Assembly: GCF_004777465.1 (NCBI RefSeq)
Contig: NZ_CP038462.1
Span: forward strand, 2,170,001-2,234,000
Length of the DNA stretch: 64,000 bases
Origin: Nocardioides daphniae
GTDB lineage: Bacteria > Actinomycetota > Actinomycetes > Propionibacteriales > Nocardioidaceae
Direction of reading: 5' to 3'
In this document: piece by piece, positions 35,719-44,376 of the stretch
Layout of the letters: the number at the start of each line of letters is the position of its first letter
How positions within the stretch are numbered: the stretch's first letter is position 1
The notes under the pieces: generated by a model
The model's database searches: none
The model's input: the letters and a program-made list of their open reading frames with translations, nothing else
Told to the model about the DNA's origin: nothing
Position numbers and translations under genes: made by a program

Positions 35719-36797
35719 ACCAGGCTCCGGTAGATCCGGGCGTGGGCGCGAGCAACCTGGACGCGCTCCGCCCGCCGCAGTCCGACCCCCAGCCCACGGA
35801 CCGGTCCGGCACGGTGGGCCCGGGTCACGGCCTCGACGAGCGAGTCGGGGTCGAAGAGCTCCTCGGCGTGGACGTACGAGTGCACCGGCCCCTGGTCGGC
35901 GTAGTGGCCGCAGCTCGGCGCGACCACCGCGGTGCCCACGTCGCGACAGGCCTCGAGCCAGCCGGAGTGGGTGCCGAAGCGGTAGGGCAGGACGCAGACG
36001 TCCAGCGAGGCGAGGTAGTCCCACAGCTCGGCGTCGGAGAAGTAGTCGTGCACGCGCAGGTCGACCTGGCCGGCAGCGGCCGCGTCGTCCAACCAGCCGG
36101 CGAGCTCGTCGTCGCGCCGCGCCCCGTCGGGGTCCAGCACGTCACGGTGGCCGTTGACCTGGAGCACGCCACCCGGAATCGCGCGCACCGCCTCCAGCAG
36201 GGGCGGCAGGAGCCGCATCGGCGCCATGCTGGCCCGCAGGCTCTTGACGTGGAGGCCGACCCGGAACTCCTCCGGGTCGCGCTGGCGGGCCCGGGCCTGG
36301 GATCGCACCATCTCGTCGAACTCCAGGACGTGCGGGTGCGGCACCACGTGCGCCTCACGTCCCCAGCGGCGGCGGATCTCCGCAGCGGCGCCCGGGGTCA
36401 GCGTGATCAGCGCGTCGGCGGCCGGCACGAGCACGTCGAGCTGGGCGTCGTGCAGCGTGCGGTCGAGGTGGTGGGGGTTGCGCAGGTCGTGGACCGTCAG
36501 GACCAGCGGCTTGCCACGCCCCCGCAGCACCTCGACCAGCTCGTGCAGCTCCTCGGGCGTGCAGGCGTCGAAGCCGAACTGGACGTGCAGCACGTCGAAG
36601 TCGGCCTCGCGGGCCCACTCGGGGCGCAGCATGACGGGCGGCCACCACTGCTGCTCGGCCGAGCGGCGGTGGTCGTCGGGGTGCGGGTCGGGCAGGCGGC
36701 GTACGCCGTCACCGCTCGTGGACAGGTGACGGACGTAGACGTGTGAGGACGGCACCGATGCGACGGTGACGGTCCGGCCGTGAACTCGCTGACGCAC
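35715..36797 (-). CDS. Glycosyltransferase family 4/GT1-like, first gene of the cluster
   Basis: About 360 residues. Recognisable parts: VTVASVPSSHVYVRHLS at the first strand, VLHVQFGFDACTPEELHEL, VHDLRNPHHLDRTLHDA, and LPYRFGTHSGWLEACRDVGT in the donor site. The start is uncertain; GTG 36797 keeps the first beta strand, while GTG 36755 would cut into it. It is divergent from the plus-strand membrane protein gene at 36895. Confidence 0.85.
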   Translation of the reverse strand: MRQRVHGRTVTVASVPSSHVYVRHLSTSGDGVRRLPDPHPDDHRRSAEQQWWPPVMLRPEWAREADFDVLHVQFGFDACTPEELHELVEVLRGRGKPLVLTVHDLRNPHHLDRTLHDAQLDVLVPAADALITLTPGAAAEIRRRWGREAHVVPHPHVLEFDEMVRSQARARQRDPEEFRVGLHVKSLRASMAPMRLLPPLLEAVRAIPGGVLQVNGHRDVLDPDGARRDDELAGWLDDAAAAGQVDLRVHDYFSDAELWDYLASLDVCVLPYRFGTHSGWLEACRDVGTAVVAPSCGHYADQGPVHSYVHAEELFDPDSLVEAVTRAHRAGPVRGLGVGLRRAERVQVARAHARIYRSLV

Positions 36798-36881
36798 GGC
36801 CGCAGAACGGTGGCACATGGCCGCGCGGTACCCCGTACCGGCCCGGTCGATACGGGTGGGCGTGCGACGAGGGGCGCTGGG

Positions 36882-36887
36882 TACCCT
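36882..36887 (+). promoter_or_regulatory. -10 element of a leaderless membrane-protein gene
   Basis: TACCCT ends seven bases before the ATG at 36895, with no ribosome-binding site in between. Confidence 0.5.
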
Positions 36888-36894
36888 CACCGGC

Positions 36895-37458
36895 ATGGCG
36901 CTGATGGTCACCGACACGTTGCGAGTCGTCGCAGCCGTCTGCCTGGTGCCCGCCGTCGTGCTCGACGGTGCGATCGGTGGCGCGCTGATGTTCCTGGTGC
37001 TCGGCGGTTGCATGGTGCCGCGCGCGCTGGGCAGCTCGCCGACCCTCGACGGGCTCTACTGCACCACCCTGCTCGTCGCCGCCTGGGCGGCGCTCCTGGA
37101 CTGGTACGTCGCGGTCAGCTGGCTCGACCTCCTCGTGCACGCGCTCGCCACCGGTCTGGTCGGCGTGATGGCCTGGGACCTCCTGCACCGCCTCGGGGTG
37201 CTCGCGCCGGGCACGGGGCCGGGCGCGGTCCGGGTCGCAGCGCTGGTGGGCATCACCTCCCTCGGCGCGCTGCTCGCGGTGCTGTGGGAGTTCGGCGAGT
37301 GGTTCGGCCACACCGTGCTCGACCCTGCCATCCAGGTCGGCTACGACGACACGGTCACCGACCTGGCCGCCGGGCTCGTCGGGGCGTTCCTGGCCGGCGT
37401 CGCCGCGCGGGGGCTGGTCAGCGCCGAGGTGCCCGACCAGGTCGAGGCCCGCCGATGA
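36895..37458 (+). CDS. Multi-pass membrane protein, DUF2238-like
   Basis: 187 residues with about five hydrophobic segments. The C-terminal half carries LLAVLWEFGEWFGHTV and YDDTVTDLAAGLVGAFLAG, a pattern typical of the DUF2238/YjdF group of inner-membrane proteins. The stop overlaps the start of a GT2 gene (ATGA), so both are one unit. It may support the membrane step of that glycosyltransferase; this is inference. Confidence 0.75.
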   Translation: MALMVTDTLRVVAAVCLVPAVVLDGAIGGALMFLVLGGCMVPRALGSSPTLDGLYCTTLLVAAWAALLDWYVAVSWLDLLVHALATGLVGVMAWDLLHRLGVLAPGTGPGAVRVAALVGITSLGALLAVLWEFGEWFGHTVLDPAIQVGYDDTVTDLAAGLVGAFLAGVAARGLVSAEVPDQVEARR

Positions 37459-38237
37459 GCGCCTCCTCCGCACGATCGACGCCCAGTGTCTCGGTGGTCA
37501 TCCCGGTGCTCGACGACGCCGTCGAGCTGCGCGAGTGCCTGGCCCTGCTGGCCCGCCAGGAGCAGCCGCCGCTCGAGGTCGTCGTGGTCGACAACGGCTG
37601 CACCGACGACTCCGTCGAAGTGGCGCTGGCTGCCGGCGCCCGCGTGGTGCGCGAGCCGCGGCCCGGCATCCCACGGGCGGCAGCTGCTGGGTACGACGCC
37701 GCCCTCGGCGACGTGGTCGCGCGCCTCGACGCCGACTCGCGCCCCGAGCCCGACTGGCTCACCCGACTGACCGCGGCGATGACCGAGGAGGACGTCGACG
37801 CCGTCACCGGGCCGGGACGTTTCCACAACGTCGCCTGGCCGCTGCGCGCGCTGGCCGGGCTGACCTACCTCGGCGCCTACTACCTGCTGACGCTGCTGGC
37901 CACGGCCAACACCCCGCTGTGGGGGTCGTCGATGGCGATCCGCCGCTCGGCCTGGGAACGCACCCGTCACCTGGTCCACCTCGACGCCGACGTGCACGAC
38001 GACATGGACCTCTCCTTCGCGCTCGGCCCCACCGCCCGCATCCGGTACGTCCACGGCCTGAGCGTGGGGGTCTCGGGACGCTCGCTGGTGGGCACGGCGC
38101 AGCTGCGGCGCCGCTTCGCCCGCGCCTTCACGACGCTCCGCCTCAACTGGGCGGTCTCCCCGCCGTGGGAGCGGTGGCAGCAGCGACTCAGCGCAGGGCG
38201 TTCAGGATCAGCACCTGCGTCACCAGGAAGCCGCTGA
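37455..38237 (+). CDS. Glycosyltransferase family 2, membrane-linked
   Basis: 260 residues. The GT-A core shows VSVVIPVLDDAVELRECLAL, VVVDNGCTDDS, the DxD motif in VARLDADSRPEPDW and the acceptor-loop HDDMDLSFALG. A hydrophobic stretch LTYLGAYYLLTLLA is at ~residues 136-149. It is coupled to the DUF2238-like gene. The last ~17 codons overlap the 3' end of the carotenoid prenyltransferase gene by 50 bases on the opposite strand, so the real stop may differ. It might glycosylate the carotenoid or another lipid; unproven. Confidence 0.85.
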   Translation: MSASSARSTPSVSVVIPVLDDAVELRECLALLARQEQPPLEVVVVDNGCTDDSVEVALAAGARVVREPRPGIPRAAAAGYDAALGDVVARLDADSRPEPDWLTRLTAAMTEEDVDAVTGPGRFHNVAWPLRALAGLTYLGAYYLLTLLATANTPLWGSSMAIRRSAWERTRHLVHLDADVHDDMDLSFALGPTARIRYVHGLSVGVSGRSLVGTAQLRRRFARAFTTLRLNWAVSPPWERWQQRLSAGRSGSAPASPGSR

Positions 38238-39084
38238 CGAAGTTCAGCACCAGGAAGCGTCGCCACCCCGCGTTGGCGCGCTCGCAGTCGGCGTCGGTGA
38301 TCCGCAGGTAGGGGGCGAGGTTGGCGGCGTACGGCAGCACCAGCGCGGCCGTCAGCCAGCCGGGCCACGGCACCGCCAGCAGCGCGGCCCCGCCGGCCAG
38401 GTAGAGCGCCAGCGCGACCCAGGTGGTCGCACGTGCCCCCAGGACCGTGCTGATCGAGCCGATGCCGGCCTCCCGATCGGCCCGCACGTCCTGCACCGCC
38501 CCGAAGGCGTGGGAGGCCATGCCCCAGAGGAAGAAGCCGCCCAGCGCGGCCCAGGCCCCGAGCGGCCAGCCGTCCCAGCCACCGAACGAGCCGCCGCGCT
38601 CCCCCGCCAGCACCAGCCCGTAGAGGGCGGGCGAGACGAAGTGGGTGCTCGAGGTGACCGAGTCCAGGAAGGGGCGCTCCTTGAAGCGCAGCACCGGCGC
38701 GGAGTAGGCGATGACCGCGAAGAGGCTCACCGCCAGGACCAGCGCACCGGTCCCGGAGCCGAGGAGGAGCAGCGCCAGCACGAACGGCACGCTGGAGCCG
38801 ACGGCGGCCAGTATCGTCGCCCGGTGCAGGCCCCGGTCCAGGACCACGCCCTCGACCCCGCCCTTGCGCGGGTTGCGCAGGTCGGACTCGTAGTCGAAGA
38901 CGTCGTTGAGCCCGTACATCAGCAGGTTGTAGGGCACCAGGAAGAAGAGGCAGCCGACCCAGAAGGCGACGTCGGTGCCGCCACCGGCCACCAGGTAGGC
39001 GGCGCCGAAGGGGAAGGCGGTGTTGACCCACGACAGTGGGCGCGACGAGCCGACGACGGTCGCCACCCGCGAGCGCGCGGTCAC
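38188..39084 (-). CDS. crtEb: Lycopene elongase / UbiA-family prenyltransferase
   Basis: 298 residues, ~8 transmembrane segments. The Asp-rich motifs of UbiA enzymes are present: YGLNDVFDYESDLRNPRK and GAVQDVRADREAGIGS. In Corynebacterium-type pathways this enzyme adds C5 units to both ends of lycopene to make C45/C50 carotenoids. The ATG overlaps the stop of the cyclase gene, confirming its place as last gene of the carotenoid operon. Confidence 0.92.
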   Translation of the reverse strand: MTARSRVATVVGSSRPLSWVNTAFPFGAAYLVAGGGTDVAFWVGCLFFLVPYNLLMYGLNDVFDYESDLRNPRKGGVEGVVLDRGLHRATILAAVGSSVPFVLALLLLGSGTGALVLAVSLFAVIAYSAPVLRFKERPFLDSVTSSTHFVSPALYGLVLAGERGGSFGGWDGWPLGAWAALGGFFLWGMASHAFGAVQDVRADREAGIGSISTVLGARATTWVALALYLAGGAALLAVPWPGWLTAALVLPYAANLAPYLRITDADCERANAGWRRFLVLNFVSGFLVTQVLILNALR

Positions 39085-39395
39085 TGCTGCTCCCGGTCGT
39101 CACGGGTGAGCAGCAGGACCACCGCCGGCACCACCAGGACGGCGGCGACCGGCCAGGCGAAGTCCTCGACCGGCGCGAGGCCGACGAACCACCCGACCAG
39201 GCGGCTCTCGTCGAAGCGGAAGAGGTCGGCGGCGATCATGACCGAGTCGAAGACCGCGGTCAGCACCACCAACGAGGCCAGCGTCAGCCCGGTGGCGGCC
39301 CACCACCGGCGCGACGGCCGACGCCACAGCACCGCGACCAGCATCAGCGGGGTGCAGAGCGCGACGAAGAGCGCCGAGAGGCCCAGGTAGGTCAT
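39081..39395 (-). CDS. crtYf: C50 carotenoid cyclase subunit
   Basis: 104 residues, three membrane helices, with the lycopene-cyclase-domain motif FDESRLVGWFVGLAPVEDFA. The active enzyme is a heterodimer of two such small membrane proteins, and the partner gene lies immediately upstream with an ATGA overlap. It cyclises the ends of the C50 precursor. Confidence 0.88.
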   Translation of the reverse strand: MTYLGLSALFVALCTPLMLVAVLWRRPSRRWWAATGLTLASLVVLTAVFDSVMIAADLFRFDESRLVGWFVGLAPVEDFAWPVAAVLVVPAVVLLLTRDDREQQ

Positions 39396-39730
39396 CGCAC
39401 GGCCTCCCGTCGCGTCGCGCGGTGCGCGAGCAACCGCGTGAAGAGCCCGTGGAGCACACCGGTGATGTAGCAGAGGAACGTGATGAAGAAGAGCTCCTCC
39501 AACGGCAGGTGGGGAGCGACGTCGACGCCGGACATCGCCGGGGAGGCACCCTTGCTGTAGACCTCGATCTCGATGGCGACCAGGTCCCACGCCAGGAAGA
39601 GCGCGAAGCCCACCGCCACCGCGGCGAGCGCCACCCGGGGGCGGTCGAAGAGGAAGAGGCGCCATCGGTGGTCGACCAGCCCCATGCACACCATCGACGT
39701 GACGATGCTGGCCAGGTAGAGCCAACTCAC
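39392..39730 (-). CDS. crtYe: C50 carotenoid cyclase subunit
   Basis: 112 residues, three hydrophobic helices, ending with the motif LPLEELFFITFLCYITGVLH conserved in the other half of heterodimeric lycopene cyclases. The GTG start overlaps the crtI stop (GTGA), and its stop overlaps crtYf. The e/f assignment follows gene order and could be swapped. Confidence 0.85.
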   Translation of the reverse strand: MSWLYLASIVTSMVCMGLVDHRWRLFLFDRPRVALAAVAVGFALFLAWDLVAIEIEVYSKGASPAMSGVDVAPHLPLEELFFITFLCYITGVLHGLFTRLLAHRATRREAVR

Positions 39731-41325
39731 CTGGCTGCCTCCTTCGTGATCGGTGCGGCCACGCGGCCGGTGGAACGGTCGCCGCGCAGGCGCTTGAGCA
39801 CCAGCTCGGCACTGATCAGGCACATCGGCAGGCCGATGCCGGGGATGGTGCTCGACCCGGCGTAGAGCAGGCCGTCGACCTTCGTCGAGGCGTTGCCCGC
39901 GCGGAAGAACGCGCTCTGCGTCAGCACGTGCCCCGGGCCGAGCGCGCCGCCCGACCAGGCGTTGAGGTCGGCGGCGAAGTCGGCCGGGCCGACGGTGCGG
40001 CGCACCACGACCCGGTCGGCCAGGTCGGGCACCCCGGCCCACGCCGCCACCTGGGCGACGGCGGCGTCGGCGACCTGCTCGACGGCCGCGTCGCCGCTGC
40101 CGTCGACTCCACCGTGGCCCAGGGCCACGTCGGCCGGCACCGGCACCAGGACGAAGAGGTTCTCGTGGCCCTGCGGAGCGACCGACGGGTCGGTGGCCGA
40201 CGGACGGCAGACGTAGGACGACGCCGGGTCGGGCACCTGCCTGGCGTCGAAGACGTCGTCGAAGTTGGCCGCCCAGTCGCGGGTGAAGAACATCGTGTGG
40301 TGGGCCAGCTCGGGCAGCTCACCACGCACGCCGAGCATGACCAGGACCGCGCCGGGGCCGGGGTCACGCCGCGCCCACCAGCGCTCGGGGTAGGTCTGCA
40401 GCTCAGCAGGGAGCATCCGGGTCTCCAGGTGGTGCAGGTCGCAGGATCCGACCACGACGTCGGCCTCGACGACGCGCTCCTGCCCCGAGGCGTCGCGGCA
40501 GCTGACGCCGCGTACGGTCGCCCGGGCGCCGCGGCGCGTGGGCGGCTCGGTGAGCACGGCCGTCACCTCGACCTGCGTACGCAGCGTGGCCCCCGCTTCG
40601 CGCGCCAACCCGGCGACCGCGTCGACCAGGGTGGAGAAGCCACCCTGGGGGTAGAGCACGCCGTCGGCCAGGTCCATCCGGCTCATCAGGTGGTAGAGCG
40701 CCGGTACGCGGTCGGGCGAGGAGCCGAGGAAGACGGCCGGGTAGCCGAGGACCTGCCGGATCCGGGGGTCGTCGAAGCGGGCGGCGACGAACGACTCCAA
40801 CGACTTCAGCAGCAACGGCGCCAGGCGTCGCCCCTTGAGCAGCACGCGCCGGCTCGCCAGCGAGGTGAACTCCTCGAAGCTGGTGTAGAGGAAGTGGTCG
40901 ACGGCCATCGCGTAGGCCTCGTCGGCCGAGTCGAGGTAGGCCTCCAACGCCTGACCGGCGCCCGGCTCGAGGGCCTCGAAGCGGGCGACGTTCTCGGCGC
41001 GGACGGCGCTGACCTCGAGCGGCTGCTCGTGACCCTCGAAGAAGACCCGGTAGCCCGGGTCGAGCAGGCGCAGGTCGAGCTGCTCGGCCGCGGAGGTGCC
41101 CATGAGCGCGAAGAAGTGCTCGAAGACGTCGGGCATGAGGTACCACGACGGTCCGGTGTCGAAGCGGAACCCCTCTGCGCTCCACGAACCGGCCCGGCCG
41201 CCCAGCTCGGCGTGCTGCTCGAGCAGCTCGACGTCCCACCCGTCCTGTGCGAGGAGGGCGGCCGTGGCGAGCCCAGCGATGCCTCCCCCCACGACGCAGA
41301 CCTTGCCCCTCGTCGCCGCCGTCAT
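39727..41325 (-). CDS. crtI: Phytoene desaturase
   Basis: About 532 residues from the ATG at 41325. The FAD-binding motif KVCVVGGGIAGLATAALLA opens the protein, then GGRAGSWSAEGFRFDTGPSW, YPQGGFSTLVDAVAGLA and the C-terminal GLLYAGSSTIPGIGLPMCL typical of bacterial CrtI. It desaturates phytoene to lycopene. In the sequence as given it is in one open frame with crtB (ending 39727, starting 42156); I treat them as two genes because of the G6 run at the junction. Confidence 0.93.
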   Translation of the reverse strand: MTAATRGKVCVVGGGIAGLATAALLAQDGWDVELLEQHAELGGRAGSWSAEGFRFDTGPSWYLMPDVFEHFFALMGTSAAEQLDLRLLDPGYRVFFEGHEQPLEVSAVRAENVARFEALEPGAGQALEAYLDSADEAYAMAVDHFLYTSFEEFTSLASRRVLLKGRRLAPLLLKSLESFVAARFDDPRIRQVLGYPAVFLGSSPDRVPALYHLMSRMDLADGVLYPQGGFSTLVDAVAGLAREAGATLRTQVEVTAVLTEPPTRRGARATVRGVSCRDASGQERVVEADVVVGSCDLHHLETRMLPAELQTYPERWWARRDPGPGAVLVMLGVRGELPELAHHTMFFTRDWAANFDDVFDARQVPDPASSYVCRPSATDPSVAPQGHENLFVLVPVPADVALGHGGVDGSGDAAVEQVADAAVAQVAAWAGVPDLADRVVVRRTVGPADFAADLNAWSGGALGPGHVLTQSAFFRAGNASTKVDGLLYAGSSTIPGIGLPMCLISAELVLKRLRGDRSTGRVAAPITKEAAR

Positions 41326-41327
41326 CG

Positions 41328-42194
41328 TCACGTTTCCCCCCTTCGCGACGGCCTGGGCGATGATCTGGGCCTTGCGGGGACCGGGCACCCGGACCCGCTG
41401 CGTCCGGATCACCGACGGAGGAGTGTCGCGCAGCCGCTGCGCCAGCTCGGCGAAGAGGGCGTGGGCCGCCGCCACCGCACGACGACTGCTGGACGGCAGC
41501 TCGACCACGGCCACGGCGGCCGCGGCGAGGTCGGCGTCGATGTCGTCGAGGAGCCGGTCCCGGTCGTGCTCGTCGAAGCTCGTGATGTCGAAGTCGGGGA
41601 AGTAGGTCCGCCCGAGATGGTCGTGGTCCTGGGCCAGGTCCCGCAGGAAGTTGACCTTCTGGAAGGCCGCCCCGAGACGTCGGGCACCCTCGCTGAGCTG
41701 GACGTAGCGGGCCTGCGGGTCGGGCTCGTCGACCAGGAACGCCTTCAGGCACATCAGCCCGACGACCTCGGCCGAGCCGTAGACGTACTCCGCGAAGCTG
41801 GCCGCGTCGTGCTCGGCACGCTCGAGGTCCATCTGCATGGAGGCGAAGAAGGGGTCGACAAGGTCGGCGCCGATGCCGCAGTGGCGGGCGGTCCGCGCGA
41901 AGGCGTGCACGACCAGGTTGGCGCTGTGCCCGGTGCGCAGCGCGGCGCAGACGTCGGCGTGCATGCCGTCCAGCAGGAGGGCCTGCTGCCCGGCGTCGCC
42001 GTCGGGTCGGGGCGCGTCCACGAGCTCGTCAGCCACCCTGACCATCGCGTAGACGTTGCGCACGTGGACGCGGACGTCGCCGGCGAGCAGCCGGGAGGCC
42101 AGCCCGAAGGAGGTCGAGTAGCGGCGGATCACGAGGTCGGCGACCTCGTCGGCCACGGCGTCGAGAGCTCGTGGGGCGCGGGCTCGGGCTTCAT
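41328..42194 (-). CDS. crtB: Phytoene synthase (start region frameshifted; runs in frame into crtI)
   Basis: About 288 residues. It condenses two geranylgeranyl diphosphates. Motifs: YSTSFGLASRLL, VRVADELVDAPRPD (first Asp-rich motif DELVD), AEYVYGSAEVVGLMCLKAF and QKVNFLRDLAQDHDHLGRTY (second DxxxD). Two oddities. A likely start at ATG 42194 overlaps the idi stop but is one base out of frame with the body, which otherwise starts at GTG 42156. At the 3' end a run of six G leaves the gene open into crtI; with five G it would end AKGET-stop two bases before the crtI ATG. Confidence 0.9.
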
Positions 42195-42835
42195 TCCTGC
42201 GCTGCGCCTCCCCGGCCGCGCGCAGCGGGGGCGGCAGCGTGGGCGGCCAGGGTGGCCCACCCGTCGGTCGCCTCGAGCGCCTCGGCCTGCTCCCGCATCC
42301 ACGGGCTCAGCGCCCAGGGCGAGACCTGCAGGGCTGAGCGCACCTCGTCGAGCGGCACCCAGGCGTGCTCCATCACCTCGTCCGGCGCCGGGTCCACCTC
42401 GCCGACCACGCGGGCGGCGAAGACCGGACAGACCTCGTTCTCCACGACGCCGCTGGCGTCGACCGCGCGGTAGGCGAAGTCGGGCACGAGCGGCACCAGG
42501 TCGCTGATCGCCACCCCCAGCTCGCGCTGTGCGTAGCGCGGCACTGCGTCGTCGAAGGTCTCACCCGGGCGCGGGTGCCCGCAGAACGAGTTGGTCCAGA
42601 CCCCGGGCCAGGAGCGCTTCGTCAGGGCGCGCCGGGTGAGGAGCAGCCGACCGTCGGTGTCGAGCAGCCAGCACGAGAAGGCGAGGTGCAGCGGGGTGTC
42701 GGCGTCGTGGACGCTCTCACGCGGAGCCGTCCCGCAGAGCTCCCCGGCCTCGTCCAGGAGGACGACCAGGTCCTCGGTCTCCTCGTGCGTCGCCCGGTGG
42801 CCGGACGGGGTGGGCTGTGGGGTGGTGCCTGGCAC
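42191..42835 (-). CDS. idi: Isopentenyl-diphosphate delta-isomerase, type I
   Basis: 214 residues with a NUDIX-like fold. Active-site Cys in WTNSFCGHPRPGE and Glu in ENEVCPVFAARVVGE; RRALTKRSWPGVW precedes. It interconverts IPP and DMAPP to feed carotenoid synthesis. The GTG at 42835 has GGGAG seven bases upstream. It is the first gene of the idi-crtB-crtI-crtYe-crtYf-crtEb operon and overlaps the probable crtB ATG. No crtE (GGPP synthase) gene is in the window. Confidence 0.93.
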   Translation of the reverse strand: MPGTTPQPTPSGHRATHEETEDLVVLLDEAGELCGTAPRESVHDADTPLHLAFSCWLLDTDGRLLLTRRALTKRSWPGVWTNSFCGHPRPGETFDDAVPRYAQRELGVAISDLVPLVPDFAYRAVDASGVVENEVCPVFAARVVGEVDPAPDEVMEHAWVPLDEVRSALQVSPWALSPWMREQAEALEATDGWATLAAHAAAPAARGRGGAAQE

Positions 42836-42984
42836 GGTTGTCTCCCGTACTCCGGTGGGATGGGCGTCACAGGAGTCTGCCACGACGCACCGAACGGACG
42901 CGACGGCCGTCCGGCCGCGCTGGTGTGGCGACCGGACGCGACGCACACTGGAGCGACCACACGCGACTGAACGAGGAGGGACCC

Positions 42985-43194
42985 ATGTCCGAACTGACTC
43001 CCGACCCCACGGTGAGCGACCCCGAGCTCCCCGACCCCGAGGCCCCGGACCCGGAGGCGCCGGCGCACGTCGACCCCGACGCGGAGACCCAGGCCCACGA
43101 CGGGGACCTCGACCCCGAGGCGGTCGTCGACGAGACCGAGAGCCCCGACCACGTCAGCGACGACCCCGAGGTGCCCGAGCCCAGCGCCGGCTGA
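42985..43194 (+). CDS. Small acidic Pro/Asp/Glu-rich protein
   Basis: 69 residues, very acidic and probably disordered, with loose repeats of PDPEAP (VSDPELPDPEAPDPEAPAHV). GAGGAGGG precedes the ATG, and codon use is normal. It lies divergent from the carotenoid operon. No homologue is recognised; low-complexity sequence makes annotation by similarity unreliable. Confidence 0.6.
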   Translation: MSELTPDPTVSDPELPDPEAPDPEAPAHVDPDAETQAHDGDLDPEAVVDETESPDHVSDDPEVPEPSAG

Positions 43195-43218
43195 GCCCAC
43201 TCAGCCTGGCTGGACCAC

Positions 43219-44264
43219 TCAGCGCGCGCCGCCGCCGACCAGCGCGACCAGGTCGGCGGCGGACGTGCGGTCGAGGCCGGAGGCCAGCGCGAGCACCAGG
43301 GCCAGCCGTGCCTTGGCGCCGTCGAGGCGTCCGACGCCGACCAGACCGCGCCCGAGCAGGTCGATCTCGGCACCGGGGTAGCCGTAGGTCCGGGTGAGGG
43401 TCTCCCCCGCGCCGGTGCGCGAGGCGAGCAGCACCGGGATCCGCCCGGCGAGCCGCGCCAGGACCGGCACCAGGGCGCGGGGCACGTGTCCACCGCCCAC
43501 CCCCTCGACGACGAGTCCGTCGAACGAGGCCGCCTCGACGGCCTCCAGCAGGTGGGCGTCGTCGCCCAGGCCCACGCGTACGAGTGCCACGCGCGGCACC
43601 GACTCGACGGCCCCCACCGCTTCGAGCGACAAGGCCGGCGAGGACCAGGCCGGTCGCGTCACGACGGCCACCCGCCCCTCGCTCACCAGCCGAACGGACC
43701 AGCCCCGGGCGAGCTGAAGGCTGCCGGGTTGCTGCTGTGGGTCTTGCGCACCAGCCGTGCGGCGTGGACCTCATCGTTGAGGACGGCGACCACGCCCAGC
43801 CCGCGGGCCTGCTCGGCGACCGCGACCCGGACCGCGGCGAGCAGGTTGGCCGGGCCGTCGGCGCCCGGGCTGTCAGGCGTACGCAGCGCGCCGGTGAAGA
43901 CGACGGGCTCGGGGCGGTCCCACAGCAGGTCGACGACGAAGGCGGCCTCCTCCAGGGTGTCGGTGCCCTGGGTGACCACGACGCCGGTGGCCCCCGCGTC
44001 GACCGCGGCACGCATGGTGGCGACCAGGGCGACGAGGTCGGGCACCGTCACCTCGCACGACGGCACCTGGAGCACCTGGGTGGCGCGCACGTCGGCGACC
44101 TCGGCCAGCGCGGGCACCGCCGCGACCAGGGCGTCTGCCCCCACCGTCGGCAGGGCCCCGGCGTCCCGGCTCCCGGGCACGGACGCGATCGTGCCGCCGA
44201 GGGCGAGGAGGTCGACCCGCGGGAGGGACGACGGGGCTGCGGCGGCTTCGGTGCGGTGGTCCAC
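43219..44264 (-). CDS. L-asparaginase (frameshifted)
   Basis: About 349 residues when joined. N-terminal LLALGGTIASVPG (first catalytic Thr) and GVVVTQGTDTLEEAAF (second Thr-Asp site; Gln replaces the more common His before GTDT), then ADGPANLLAAVRVA. At ~43685 the frame stops after GAGPFGW. One missing base there restores VSEGRVAVVTR and the C-terminal domain, with GLVVEGVGGGHVP and TYGYPGAEIDLLGRG. The GTG at 44264 has GAGAGGG upstream. It hydrolyses asparagine to aspartate and ammonia. No signal peptide is seen, so it is probably cytosolic. Confidence 0.85.
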
Positions 44265-44376
44265 GGCGTCACCCTCTCCCCCGCCGCTCGCGGGGGTCAA
44301 ACCGGGCACGACGACAGGGGCCGGAGCCCGGTACGCACCGGACCCCGACCCCTGCCGCCTGGCGCAGGTGGCGTGG

